Positions 9,868-18,775 of a stretch of 64,000 nucleotides of DNA are shown one piece after another. The number at the start of each line of letters is the position of its first letter. Positions within the stretch are counted from its first letter, which is position 1. The notes under the pieces were generated by a model that saw only the letters and a program-made list of their open reading frames with translations, was not told where the DNA came from and did no database searches. The position numbers and the translations under genes are program-made. Location of the stretch: positions 291,899 to 355,898 of the forward strand of contig NZ_LMEV01000017.1 of assembly GCF_001426505.1 (NCBI RefSeq). Reading direction: 5' to 3'. Origin of the DNA: Variovorax sp. Root473. GTDB taxonomy: Bacteria > Pseudomonadota > Gammaproteobacteria > Burkholderiales > Burkholderiaceae_C.

Positions 9868-10902
9868 ATGGCCCGTCGCTCCACCGCTTCTTTCTTCGCC
9901 CGTGCCTACGAGCGCAACCTGAAGGCGCTCACCAAGCTCACGCTGAGCAACGGCAAGCGCGTGGCCGGCCAGGTGCAACGCGCGACCGCCAAGCGGCTCA
10001 AGCCGCCGCCCGGCAAGGGCGACTGGCTCAGCGGCATGGCGATGGGCGCGGGTGGGGCGCGCGGCTATCACCTGTTCCGTCCGGCCGACCTGGTGCTGCA
10101 GCCCGGCGAGAAACTCCCGCTCATGGTCATGCTGCACGGCTGCGGCCAGACCGGTCGCGACTTCGCCGCCAGCACGCGCATGAACGCGCTCGCGGTGCGC
10201 CAGCGCTTTCTCGTGCTCTACCCCGAGCAGGACCGCATCGCCCATCCGCAGGGCTGCTGGAACTGGTACGAGCGCCGCTCCGGCAAGGCCGACGCCGAGG
10301 CCGCCACGCTGATGGCCGCCGTCGACCAGGCCTGCATGCTGTACCCCGTGGACCGCGACCGCGTGGCCGTGGCCGGCCTGTCGGCGGGCGCGAGCATGGC
10401 GGCGCTGCTGGCCACGCGCTATGCGAACCGCTTTCGCGCCGTGGTCATGCACTCGGGCGTGGCGCCCGGCGCCGCGAAGTCATCGGCCACCGCGCTCGGC
10501 GCCATGCGCGGCCAGCACGTGCCGCCGATGCCCGTCACCGCGGTCGGCAAGGCCATGGGCGCGGCGGCCGTCTTCACGACGCTGCCGCCGATGCTGGTGC
10601 TGCACGGCGACGCGGACGCGGTGGTGGCGCCCAGCAACGCCATGAGCAGCGCGGCCGTCTGGGCCACCGCCGTGGGCGCGCACGCCGGCATGGCGCGCGA
10701 CCTGCAACGCGGCCAGCGCCGCGCCATGCGCGTGACCGACTTCAAGCGCCAGGGCCGCACCCTGGTCACGCTGTGCGAGATCGCGGGGCTCGGCCACTCG
10801 TGGAGCGGCGGGGCGCGCGGGCAGCTGTTCAGCGACCCGCTCGGGCCCGATGCCACGCGCATGACCTGGGCCTTCGCGTCCGCGCAGTTCGACAAGCGCT
10901 GA
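9868..10902 (+). CDS. PHB-depolymerase-family esterase
   Basis: A 344-residue alpha/beta hydrolase of the Esterase_PHB family. The oxyanion region MLHGCGQTGRDF lies near 90-100. The nucleophile is Ser172 in GLSAGAS, a likely Asp lies in HGDADAVV, and His is in GLGHSWSGG near the C-terminus. No signal peptide is visible; the N-terminus is basic (ARRSTASFFARAYERNLKALTKL). An intracellular enzyme acting on polyhydroxybutyrate or short esters is therefore more likely than a secreted depolymerase. The ATG at 9868 is chosen over a very long upstream frame that is a shadow of ppk2. Substrate not proven. Confidence 0.85.
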   Translation: MARRSTASFFARAYERNLKALTKLTLSNGKRVAGQVQRATAKRLKPPPGKGDWLSGMAMGAGGARGYHLFRPADLVLQPGEKLPLMVMLHGCGQTGRDFAASTRMNALAVRQRFLVLYPEQDRIAHPQGCWNWYERRSGKADAEAATLMAAVDQACMLYPVDRDRVAVAGLSAGASMAALLATRYANRFRAVVMHSGVAPGAAKSSATALGAMRGQHVPPMPVTAVGKAMGAAAVFTTLPPMLVLHGDADAVVAPSNAMSSAAVWATAVGAHAGMARDLQRGQRRAMRVTDFKRQGRTLVTLCEIAGLGHSWSGGARGQLFSDPLGPDATRMTWAFASAQFDKR

Positions 10903-10922
10903 ACGCGCGGCGCCCTGCGCGC

Positions 10923-12407
10923 ATGACCTCGCAGGTCATTGCCGCGATGCCGGCCGGTGCCGACAGTGGGGTCATGACCTCGTCGAACCCCGCCGCTTCT
11001 GCCTCATCGATCACGTCCGCCACACCGGGCCCGCTGGGCCTGTGGGTCATGCTCAGCGGCACCTTCCTGGTGGTGCTCGATTTCTTCATCGTCAACGTCG
11101 CGCTGCCGTCCATGCAGCACGACCTGCAGGCCAGCGCGGGCACGCTGCAGCTGGTGGTGGCGGGCTACGGCCTGGCCACCGCCGCGGGCCTGGTCACGGG
11201 CGGCCGGCTGGGCGACCTGTTCGGGCGGCGCCGCATGTTCATGCTCGGCCTGCTGCTGTTCACGCTCGCCTCGGCCGCCTGCGGCGTGGCGCCGAACGCC
11301 GAACTTCTCGTGGCCGCGCGCGTTCTGCAGGGACTGGCCGGGGCGCTGCTGCAACCGCAGGTGCTCGCGATGATCGGCCTGGCCTACGCAGGCGAAGACC
11401 GGGCGCGCGCCTTCGCCGCCTACGGACTCACGCTGGGCCTGGGCGCCACGCTGGGGCAGCTGGTGGGCGGGGTGTTGATCCATGCCGACCTGGCAGGACT
11501 TGGCTGGCGCAGCTGCTTCCTCATCAACGTGCCGATCGGCCTGCTCGCGGTGGTGCTTGCGCCGCGCGTGGTGCCGCCGCTGGCACAAGGGAGCGGCGGC
11601 AGCCGGCTCGACCTGGCCGGCGTGGCGCTCGTCGCGGCAGGCTCTGTCGCCGTGGTGCTGCCCCTGGTCGAGGGGCGCCAGCAGGGCTGGCCGCTGTGGA
11701 GCTGGCTGTGCCTGGCCGCCGCCGTGCCGCTGTGGGGCCTCTTCGCAAGGCAGCAGCGCCGGCTCGCGGCACGCGGCGGTGCGCCGCTCGTGGCGCCGGT
11801 GCTGCTCGCCAACCGCCGCTTCGTGACCGGGCTGCTCACCACGCTGGCCTTCTATGCGGGCAACGCCTCGTTCTACTTCGTGCTCGCGCTGTACCTGCAA
11901 CAGGGGCTGGCGCTGGGCCCGCTCAGCTCGGGCATCGTCTTCACCGCGCTCGCCGTCGGCTTCTTCGCGACCTCGATGGCCGGCGCCCGCATTGCCCGCC
12001 GCTTCGGCGGCACGCCACCGATCGCACTCGGCGCTCTCGTGCTCGCGGCGGGCCACGCGCTGCAGTGCGCCAACGTCGCCGGCTGGTTGGGCCACGCGCA
12101 TGTCGTGGCGTGGATGGTGCCGCTGCTGTTCGTGCAGGGCGCGGGGCTCGGCATGGTGATGGCGCCGCTGGTGTCCACCGTGCTGGCCGGCCTGCCGCCG
12201 CAGCACGCGGGCGTGGCCTCGGGTGTGCTGTCGATGGTGCAGCAGGCGGGCAATGCGCTGGGGGTGGCGTTGATCGGGATCGTGTTCTATGGCCAGCTGG
12301 GGCGTTCGGACGACCACACCGCCGCGTTCGGCATGGCACTGGTCTACCTGCTGGGGTCGGCGCTGCTCGTGGCGGCGCTGCACCGGCGGGGCCGCCGCAT
12401 CGCATAG
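10923..12407 (+). CDS. MFS multidrug exporter, DHA2/EmrB-like
   Basis: A 494-residue transporter with about 14 hydrophobic segments, as in the DHA2 (EmrB/QacA) group. The first helix holds the hallmark LDFFIVNVALPSM, loop 2-3 holds GGRLGDLFGRRRMF (motif A), and motif C lies in the fifth helix (GLGATLGQLVGG). Proton-driven export of toxic compounds is the family role; the substrate is unknown. Starts at ATG 10923 or, less likely, ATG 10974, both ahead of the first helix. It begins 20 bp after the esterase stop and may be co-transcribed with it. Confidence 0.88.
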   Translation: MTSQVIAAMPAGADSGVMTSSNPAASASSITSATPGPLGLWVMLSGTFLVVLDFFIVNVALPSMQHDLQASAGTLQLVVAGYGLATAAGLVTGGRLGDLFGRRRMFMLGLLLFTLASAACGVAPNAELLVAARVLQGLAGALLQPQVLAMIGLAYAGEDRARAFAAYGLTLGLGATLGQLVGGVLIHADLAGLGWRSCFLINVPIGLLAVVLAPRVVPPLAQGSGGSRLDLAGVALVAAGSVAVVLPLVEGRQQGWPLWSWLCLAAAVPLWGLFARQQRRLAARGGAPLVAPVLLANRRFVTGLLTTLAFYAGNASFYFVLALYLQQGLALGPLSSGIVFTALAVGFFATSMAGARIARRFGGTPPIALGALVLAAGHALQCANVAGWLGHAHVVAWMVPLLFVQGAGLGMVMAPLVSTVLAGLPPQHAGVASGVLSMVQQAGNALGVALIGIVFYGQLGRSDDHTAAFGMALVYLLGSALLVAALHRRGRRIA

Positions 12408-12452
12408 CCGGGCGGCCGTGCCAAACTCCCGGCAGACCTTTGCAGGATCGAC

Positions 12453-12776
12453 ATGGCCACCGAGCTTCAAGAACTGACCCAGGCCTTGCGCGACTTCGCG
12501 CAGGCCCGCGACTGGGAGCAATTCCATTCCCCCAAGAACCTTGCCGCCGCGCTGTCGGTCGAGGCTGCCGAGCTGCTTGAGCACTTCCAGTGGCTCACCG
12601 AAGCACAGAGCCGGGCCTTGCCTGACGACAAGCGTGCCGAGATCGGCACCGAGATCGCGGACGTCCTGCTCTACCTGCTGCAGCTCGCCGACAAGCTCGG
12701 CATCGACCCGGCGGAGGCCGCGAGACACAAGATGCTTGCCAACGCCGTGAAGTATCCAGCCCCGCCCCCCGCCTGA
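12453..12776 (+). CDS. MazG-like nucleotide pyrophosphohydrolase
   Basis: A 107-residue all-alpha NTP pyrophosphatase. The metal-binding pair EAAELLEHFQW (~37-47) and EIADVLLYLLQLAD (~66-79) is the MazG/dCTPase pattern of acidic residues. It is closest in size and motif to the short RS21-C6/dCTPase-type enzymes that hydrolyse (d)NTPs to (d)NMP and pyrophosphate, which house-clean modified nucleotides. It ends in a Pro/Ala tail. It lies 45 bp after the MFS gene and upstream of the urt operon, with no functional link apparent. Confidence 0.87.
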   Translation: MATELQELTQALRDFAQARDWEQFHSPKNLAAALSVEAAELLEHFQWLTEAQSRALPDDKRAEIGTEIADVLLYLLQLADKLGIDPAEAARHKMLANAVKYPAPPPA

Positions 12777-12787
12777 GTACCTCCGTG

Positions 12788-12803
12788 TACGCCACCCGGC
12801 GTA
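12788..12803. promoter_or_regulatory. Operator-like dyad upstream of urtA
   Basis: TACGCC and GGCGTA form a perfect 6-bp inverted repeat around ACCC, 91 bp before the urtA start. Its position upstream of a nitrogen-scavenging operon suggests a regulator site. I cannot name the regulator, and no sigma-54 promoter of the expected GG-N10-GC form was identified with confidence. Confidence 0.4.
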
Positions 12804-12893
12804 TTTCCCCTTTGTGGTGCGTTCCGCAGACTCCCCTCCATCGCCAGCCTCGCGCTGTCGACAAGGTTCAACCCACCCGGAGCAGGAGTCCAC

Positions 12894-14162
12894 ATGCAAC
12901 GTCGTTTCACCCTCAAGGCGCTCACCGCCGCCGTCGCGCTGGCCAGCATTTCTGCTGCGCCCGCATTCGCTGCCGACACCATCAAGGTCGGCGTGCTGCA
13001 CTCGCTGTCGGGCACGATGGCCATCTCGGAAACCGTGTTGAAGGACACGGTGCTGATGGCCATCGACGACATCAACAAGAAGGGCGGCGTGCTGGGCAAG
13101 CAGCTGGAGCCCGTGGTGGTCGATCCGGCCTCCAACTGGCCGCTGTTCGCTGAAAAGACCAAGCAGCTGCTCGGCCAGGACAAGGTCTCGGTGATCTTCG
13201 GCTGCTGGACCTCGGTGTCGCGCAAGTCGGTGCTGCCAGTGGTCGAGGAAATGAACGGCCTGCTGTTCTACCCCGTGCAGTACGAGGGTGAAGAGCTGTC
13301 GAAGAACGTGTTCTACACGGGCGCCGCGCCCAATCAACAGGCCATTCCGGCCGTCGACTACCTGATGAGCAAGGAAGGCGGCGGCGCCAAGCGCTGGGTG
13401 CTGCTGGGCACCGACTACGTGTACCCGCGCACCACCAACAAGATCCTGCGCGCCTACCTCAAGAGCAAGGGCGTGGCCGACAAGGACATCGACGAGAAGT
13501 ACACCCCCTTCGGCCACAGCGACTACCAGACCATCGTCGCCGACATCAAGAAGTTCTCTTCGGGCGGCAAGACGGCGGTGGTCTCGACCATCAACGGCGA
13601 CTCCAACGTGCCCTTCTACAAGGAACTGGGCAACGCAGGCCTGAAGGCCAAGGACGTGCCGGTGGTCGCCTTCTCGGTGGGCGAAGAAGAGCTGCGCGGC
13701 GTCGACACCAAGCCGCTGGTGGGCCATCTCGCCGCATGGAACTACTTCATGTCGATCAAGAACCCGACCAACACGGCGTTCATCAAGCAGTGGAGCGACT
13801 ACGCCAAGGCCAAGAACATCGCCGGCCACAAGGACAAGCCGCTCACCAACGACCCGATGGAAGCCACCTGGATCGGCATCCACATGTGGAAGCAGGCCGT
13901 GGAGAAGGCCAAGTCGACCGACACCGACAAGGTGATCGCGGCGATGGCCGGCCAGACCTTCACGGCACCGTCGGGCATCGTCTCGAAGATGGACGAGAAG
14001 AATCACCACCTGCACAAGAGCGTGTTCATCGGCGAGATCAAGGCCGACGGCCAGTTCAGCGTGGTGTGGAAGACGCCGGGTCCTGTGAAGGCCAAGCCGT
14101 GGAGCCCGTACATCGAAGGCAACGACAAGAAGCCTGATTACCCCGCTGGCAAGTCGATGTAA
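12894..14162 (+). CDS. urtA: Urea ABC transporter substrate-binding protein UrtA
   Basis: Periplasmic receptor that delivers urea to UrtBC. The 422-residue precursor has a Sec signal peptide with cleavage after APAFA (about residue 27), and the mature protein starts ADTIKVGVLHSLSG. Family-typical stretches include YPVQYEGEE, the SNWPLFAEK region and the C-terminal FIGEI...GPVKAKPWSPY. AGGAG at 12884-12888 supports ATG 12894. It heads urtABCDE, which is complete here. A strong hairpin in the 116-bp gap before urtB may protect urtA mRNA and raise the binding protein above the other subunits. Confidence 0.95.
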   Translation: MQRRFTLKALTAAVALASISAAPAFAADTIKVGVLHSLSGTMAISETVLKDTVLMAIDDINKKGGVLGKQLEPVVVDPASNWPLFAEKTKQLLGQDKVSVIFGCWTSVSRKSVLPVVEEMNGLLFYPVQYEGEELSKNVFYTGAAPNQQAIPAVDYLMSKEGGGAKRWVLLGTDYVYPRTTNKILRAYLKSKGVADKDIDEKYTPFGHSDYQTIVADIKKFSSGGKTAVVSTINGDSNVPFYKELGNAGLKAKDVPVVAFSVGEEELRGVDTKPLVGHLAAWNYFMSIKNPTNTAFIKQWSDYAKAKNIAGHKDKPLTNDPMEATWIGIHMWKQAVEKAKSTDTDKVIAAMAGQTFTAPSGIVSKMDEKNHHLHKSVFIGEIKADGQFSVVWKTPGPVKAKPWSPYIEGNDKKPDYPAGKSM

Positions 14163-14222
14163 CTGGGCTCGCCCCCAGGCTTCGCGCACTTCGTGTCGCT
14201 ACGCCAACCCCCTACGGAGGGC

Positions 14223-14259
14223 AACACCTGCGGCCCGGCAAAGCCGGTTCCGCGGTGTT
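14223..14259 (+). repeat. Strong hairpin between urtA and urtB
   Basis: AACACC (14223-14228) pairs with GGTGTT (14254-14259). Inside, GCGG pairs with CCGC and CCGGC with GCCGG around an AAA loop, giving about 15 bp with one bulge and one small internal loop. There is no T-run, so it is unlikely to be a full terminator. Its place just after the binding-protein cistron fits an mRNA-stabilising or partial-attenuation element. Confidence 0.55.
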
Positions 14260-14278
14260 CCCGAATGAGAGAAACGCT

Positions 14279-15871
14279 GTGCATCCACTATTGCGCTCCA
14301 TCTGTTCCGGCGCGACGGCGCTGCTGCTCCTGGCGGCAGCGCCCGTCCACGCGCTGACCACCGACGAGGCCAAGGCCATCGCCTCGGGCGAGTCCGAAGC
14401 CCGCATCGCCGCGCTCAACACCGCCGTGCTCACCGCCGACGACAAGACCGCCGCCTTCATCCAGGCCATGGCCGACGATGCCGTGAAGTACACCGAAGAC
14501 AAGGTCTTCGTGATGAAGGACGACAAGGGTTATGACCCCGTCACCGGCACCGAGCTGAAAGTGCCCGACACCGCCGAAGACGTCGTCAACAACAATCTCA
14601 TGCGCGGCGCGCTCGATGCCGCGCAGGCCGCGCTCAAGCTCACGAGCAAAGACGACGCGGTGCGCGCCGAAGCGGCACAGGCCCTTTTCAAGGAGCCTGA
14701 CGAATCGCGCATCCCCATGGTCGAGAAGGCGCTGGCCGCCGAGACCAACCCGAAGATCAAGGCGCAGCTCGAACTGGTGCGCGCCGCCAGCATGCTCACC
14801 AGCACCGACAAGGCCAAGCGCCTCATTGCCGCGAAAGAGCTGGGCAACAACCGCAACCCCGACACCAAGCTGTTGCTCAACCAGCGCCTGGCCGACGAAA
14901 CCGAAGCCGACGTCAAGGCCGCCATCGTCGCGTCCATCGCCAGCATCGACGGCTCGCTGGTCTGGGGCGACCGCATCAACGCCGTGTTCAGCGGCATCAG
15001 CCTGGGCTCGGTGCTGCTGCTCGCCGCGTTGGGCCTGGCCATCACCTACGGACTGATGGGCGTCATCAACATGGCGCACGGCGAGTTGATGATGATCGGC
15101 GCCTACGCCACCTACGTGATGCAGGGCATCTTCCAGAAGTACATGCCCGAGGCGGCGTTCGGCCTGTACCTGGTGGCCGCCATTCCCGTGTCGTTCCTCG
15201 CATCGGCGCTGGTGGGCGCGGTGCTCGAACGCGGCGTCATCCGCTTCCTGTACGGCCGGCCGCTCGAAACGCTGCTCGCCACCTGGGGCATCAGCCTGAT
15301 GCTGCAGCAATTGGTGCGCACGCTGTTCGGCGCGCAGAACGTCGGCGTCGAAAACCCAGGCTGGATGAGCGGCGGCTTCACGATGCTGAGCAACGTCACG
15401 CTGCCGTGGAACCGGATCTGCATCATCGTCTTCGCGGCGCTGGTGTTGCTTGCGATGGGCTGGCTCATCGGCAAGACGCGTCTGGGCCTGTTCGTGCGCG
15501 GCGTCACGCAGAACCGCCCGATCGCCTCGTGCATGGGCGTGAACACCGCGCGCATCGACACCTACGCCTTTGCGCTCGGCTCGGGCATCGCGGGGCTGGC
15601 GGGCTGCGCGCTGAGCCAGATCGGCAACGTCGGCCCCGACCTGGGCCAGAGCTACATCGTCGACAGCTTCATGGTGGTCGTGATGGGCGGCGTCGGCCAG
15701 CTCGCGGGCACCGTGTATGCGGCGCTGGGGCTGGGCATTCTCAACAAGTTCATCGAAGGCTGGGCGGGCGCGGTGCTCGCGAAGATTGCGGTGCTTGTCT
15801 TCATCATCATCTTCATCCAGAAGCGGCCACAAGGCATCTTCGCAATGAAAGGCCGGAGCGCAGAGGCATGA
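14279..15871 (+). CDS. urtB: Urea ABC transporter permease UrtB
   Basis: Inner-membrane permease of the LivH class. The ~530-residue protein begins with a signal-like segment (residues 1-~27, LLLLAAAPVHA). A soluble, Ala/Lys/Glu-rich helical domain (~30-235) follows, then about eight membrane helices with the permease loop near GVNTARIDTYAFALGSG. The long extracytoplasmic domain is normal for UrtB and absent from amino-acid LivH proteins. I start at GTG 14279, which gives a clean signal sequence; GTG 14255 would add eight residues. The stop overlaps urtC as ATGA. Confidence 0.93.
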   Translation: MHPLLRSICSGATALLLLAAAPVHALTTDEAKAIASGESEARIAALNTAVLTADDKTAAFIQAMADDAVKYTEDKVFVMKDDKGYDPVTGTELKVPDTAEDVVNNNLMRGALDAAQAALKLTSKDDAVRAEAAQALFKEPDESRIPMVEKALAAETNPKIKAQLELVRAASMLTSTDKAKRLIAAKELGNNRNPDTKLLLNQRLADETEADVKAAIVASIASIDGSLVWGDRINAVFSGISLGSVLLLAALGLAITYGLMGVINMAHGELMMIGAYATYVMQGIFQKYMPEAAFGLYLVAAIPVSFLASALVGAVLERGVIRFLYGRPLETLLATWGISLMLQQLVRTLFGAQNVGVENPGWMSGGFTMLSNVTLPWNRICIIVFAALVLLAMGWLIGKTRLGLFVRGVTQNRPIASCMGVNTARIDTYAFALGSGIAGLAGCALSQIGNVGPDLGQSYIVDSFMVVVMGGVGQLAGTVYAALGLGILNKFIEGWAGAVLAKIAVLVFIIIFIQKRPQGIFAMKGRSAEA

Positions 15872-17082
15872 GCAAGGTCGTACTTCCCACCAAGGGGCCG
15901 CTGCTGAGCGGCAAGGGCTGGACGGCCTTCTTCGTCGCGCTGATCGTGGTGTGCGCGGTGGCGCCGGTGCTCAACATGTGGGTGCCGGCCGACAGCCCAT
16001 TGCACATGAGCGACTACGCCGTGGCACTGGTCGGCAAGATCATGTGCTACGCCATCTGCGCGCTGGCCATGGACCTGATCTGGGGCTACACCGGCATCCT
16101 GTCGCTGGGCCACGGCCTGTTCTTCGCGCTCGGCGGCTACATGATGGGCATGTACCTCATGCGCCAGATCGGCCGCGACGGCAACTACAAGAGCGACCTG
16201 CCCGACTTCATGGTGTTCCTCGACTGGAAGGAACTGCCCTGGCACTGGACCTTCAGCGGCAGCTTCGGCATGACGCTGCTGCTGATCGTTGCGGTGCCCG
16301 GCCTCATCGCCTTCGTGTTCGGCTTCTTCGCGTTCCGCTCGCGGATCAAGGGCGTGTATTTCTCGATCATCACGCAGGCCATGACCTTCGCGGCCATGCT
16401 GCTGTTCTTCCGCAACGAGACAGGCTTCGGTGGCAACAACGGCTTCACCGACTTCAAGCGCATCCTGAACATTCCCATCGCCACGCAGGAGATGCGCATG
16501 ACGCTCTTCGCGCTCACCGGCCTCACGCTGCTGGGCTTCTTCCTGTTCGCCAAGTGGCTCATCGGCAGCAAGTTCGGCCGCGTGCTGCAGGCCATTCGCG
16601 ATGCCGAAACGCGCGTGATGTTCTCGGGCTACAACCCGCTGCCCTACAAGCTCACGATCTGGGTCATCTCCGCCGTCATGTGCGGCGTGGCCGGTGCGCT
16701 GTACGTGCCGCAGGTCGGCATCATCAACCCGGGCGAGATGAGCGCGGCCAACTCCATCGAGATCGCCGTATGGGCCGCGGTGGGCGGGCGCGCCACGCTG
16801 ATCGGGCCGATCATCGGCGCCTTCATCGTGAACGGCGCGAAGAGCTGGCTCACCGTCGCGTACCCCGAGTACTGGCTCTACTTTCTCGGTGCGCTGTTCA
16901 TTGCCGTCACGCTGTTCCTGCCGAACGGCATCGTGGGGCTGGTGAAGAAGTGGTTGTCCCGCGAGAAGACGGCGCTGGCCGAACCCCTGCAGGAAGCGCG
17001 ACGCGCCATCGCCGCAGAGAAGGGCGTCGAGCCCGAGGCGCTCGTCGCGCTTCCCGTGGACGCGAAGGGAGCCCGCGCATGA
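15868..17082 (+). CDS. urtC: Urea ABC transporter permease UrtC
   Basis: LivM-class permease, 404 residues, with about ten hydrophobic segments. It contains family landmarks such as GYTGILSLGHGLFFALGGYMMGMYL and the permease loop region AIRDAETRVMFSGYNP. It pairs with UrtB to form the channel. The start ATG overlaps the urtB stop (ATGA), and its own stop overlaps urtD the same way, so the three cistrons are translationally coupled. The C-terminal ~40 residues are charged and cytoplasmic. Confidence 0.95.
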   Translation: MSKVVLPTKGPLLSGKGWTAFFVALIVVCAVAPVLNMWVPADSPLHMSDYAVALVGKIMCYAICALAMDLIWGYTGILSLGHGLFFALGGYMMGMYLMRQIGRDGNYKSDLPDFMVFLDWKELPWHWTFSGSFGMTLLLIVAVPGLIAFVFGFFAFRSRIKGVYFSIITQAMTFAAMLLFFRNETGFGGNNGFTDFKRILNIPIATQEMRMTLFALTGLTLLGFFLFAKWLIGSKFGRVLQAIRDAETRVMFSGYNPLPYKLTIWVISAVMCGVAGALYVPQVGIINPGEMSAANSIEIAVWAAVGGRATLIGPIIGAFIVNGAKSWLTVAYPEYWLYFLGALFIAVTLFLPNGIVGLVKKWLSREKTALAEPLQEARRAIAAEKGVEPEALVALPVDAKGARA

Positions 17083-17957
17083 CGCCCGACCTGATGGACG
17101 CCGGCGCCGAGCGCGCCGCACGCGCGGCCGGCCTGCACATGGCCACGGGCCAGACCGAATCGGGCGGCCGCACCGCGGGCTTCAGCCGCATCGCCACGCC
17201 GGGCGAGGTCGACGTCACGCACGGCCGCATCCTGTACCTCGAAGACGTGAGCGTGAGCTTCGACGGCTTCAAGGCCATCAACAAGCTCTCGCTCGACATT
17301 GCGCCGGGCGAGCTGCGCTGCATCATCGGCCCCAACGGCGCGGGCAAGACCACGATGATGGACATCATCACCGGCAAGACCCGGCCCGATTCGGGCACCG
17401 TGTTCTTCGGCAGCACCATCGACCTCTTGCGCCACCGCGAGGCCGACATCGCCCAGTTGGGCATCGGCCGCAAGTTCCAGAAGCCGACGGTGTTCGAGCA
17501 CCTCACCGTGTTCGAGAACCTCGAACTCGCGCTCAAGACCAACAAGGGTGTGCGCGCGTCGATGCTGTTCAAACTCGATTCGACGCAGAGCGATCGCCTG
17601 GCCGAAGTGCTGGAGACCATCCACCTGGCCGACAGTGTGTCGCGCCTGGCCGGCAACCTGAGCCATGGCCAGAAGCAGTGGCTCGAGATCGGCATGCTCC
17701 TCATGCAGGACCCGAAGCTGCTCTTGCTCGACGAGCCCGTGGCCGGCATGACCGACGAGGAAACGGCGCGCACTGCCGAACTCTTCCTCACGCTCAAGGG
17801 CAAGCATTCGCTGATGGTGGTGGAGCACGACATGAGCTTCATCCGCACCATCTCCGAGATCGTGACCGTGCTGTGCGACGGCTCCGTGCTGGCGCAAGGC
17901 ACGCTCGACGAGGTGCAGGCCGACGAGCGCGTGATCGAGGTCTACCTGGGCCGCTGA
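17079..17957 (+). CDS. urtD: Urea ABC transporter ATP-binding protein UrtD
   Basis: LivG-class ATPase, 292 residues. Walker A GPNGAGKTT is at ~84-92, the ABC signature NLSHGQKQW near 195 and Walker B LLLLDEPVAGM near 217-227. The switch His lies in VEHDM. An N-terminal tail of about 50 residues (rich in Ala, Gly and Arg) precedes the ABC fold and is longer than in many homologues. It powers UrtBC with UrtE. It overlaps urtC by 4 bp and lies 16 bp before urtE. Confidence 0.94.
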   Translation: MTPDLMDAGAERAARAAGLHMATGQTESGGRTAGFSRIATPGEVDVTHGRILYLEDVSVSFDGFKAINKLSLDIAPGELRCIIGPNGAGKTTMMDIITGKTRPDSGTVFFGSTIDLLRHREADIAQLGIGRKFQKPTVFEHLTVFENLELALKTNKGVRASMLFKLDSTQSDRLAEVLETIHLADSVSRLAGNLSHGQKQWLEIGMLLMQDPKLLLLDEPVAGMTDEETARTAELFLTLKGKHSLMVVEHDMSFIRTISEIVTVLCDGSVLAQGTLDEVQADERVIEVYLGR

Positions 17958-17973
17958 CGGAGGAACCGACGCC

Positions 17974-18666
17974 ATGCTGACAGTCAAGAACATCCACCAG
18001 TACTACGGCGGCTCGCACATCCTGCGAGACGTGAGCTTCGAGGCGCATCTGGGCAAAGTCACCGTGCTGCTGGGCCGCAACGGCGTCGGCAAGACCACGC
18101 TGCTGAAATCGCTCATGGGCCTCGTACCCATCAAGAGCGGCAGCATCGAGCTCGAAGGCAAGCCGATCCACAAGGCCACGCCGTACGAGCGTGCCCGCGC
18201 GGGCATCGGCTTCGTGCCGCAGGGCCGCGAGATCTTCGCGCGGCTCACGGTCGAAGAGAACCTGCGCATGGGCCTGGCCTACAAGAGCGGCAGCACGCCC
18301 ATTCCGGCGGAACTGTTCGAGTTGTTCCCGGTGCTCAAGCAGATGATCCACCGGCGCGGCGGCGACCTCTCGGGCGGGCAGCAACAGCAGTTGGCGATTG
18401 CCCGCGCGCTGGCGCCCAAGCCCAGGCTGCTGATCCTCGACGAGCCCACCGAGGGCATCCAGCCGAGCATCATCAAGGACATCGGCCGCGTCATCCGCAT
18501 GCTCGCCGACCGCGGCGACATGGCCATCGTGCTGTGCGAGCAGTACTACGACTTCGCGCAGGAGCTGGCCGACGACTACCTCGTGATGGAGCGCGGCGAA
18601 GTCATTGCGCGCGGCCTGGGCAAGGACATGGAAGCGCAGGGCGTGCGGCAGCTGGTTGCGATCTGA
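17974..18666 (+). CDS. urtE: Urea ABC transporter ATP-binding protein UrtE
   Basis: LivF-class ATPase, 230 residues. Walker A GRNGVGKTT spans 34-42, the signature is DLSGGQQQQLAIARAL and Walker B is LLILDEPTEGIQPS. The last phrase (EGIQPSI) is a marker of UrtE and LivF. The final cistron of the urt operon; no urease structural gene follows, and an unrelated MFS gene comes next. No clear terminator was seen in the 109-bp gap after it. Confidence 0.95.
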   Translation: MLTVKNIHQYYGGSHILRDVSFEAHLGKVTVLLGRNGVGKTTLLKSLMGLVPIKSGSIELEGKPIHKATPYERARAGIGFVPQGREIFARLTVEENLRMGLAYKSGSTPIPAELFELFPVLKQMIHRRGGDLSGGQQQQLAIARALAPKPRLLILDEPTEGIQPSIIKDIGRVIRMLADRGDMAIVLCEQYYDFAQELADDYLVMERGEVIARGLGKDMEAQGVRQLVAI

Positions 18667-18712
18667 ACTGCAAGACGGTACCGATGCCGCGCACGAGCGC
18701 ATCTTCACAATT

Positions 18713-18727
18713 TAGGGGTTTACCCTA
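18713..18727. promoter_or_regulatory. Dyad TAGGG-N5-CCCTA upstream of MFS gene
   Basis: TAGGG and CCCTA form a perfect inverted repeat around GTTTA, 49 bp before the TTG start of the MFS gene. It could be an operator or part of a promoter. A similar string, TTAGGGGTTATCC, occurs at 37555 upstream of cstA. Confidence 0.4.
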
Positions 18728-18775
18728 GAATCGGGCCTTGCCCGCGCTCGCCGGGCACCCCCCAGGAGCCCGGCC

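Noticed and set aside
11004..14189. 1061-codon minus-strand open frame across the MFS, MazG-like and urtA genes
   Set aside because: High-GC shadow frame; composition dominated by His, Arg, Gln and Ala, and three well-supported genes lie on the other strand.
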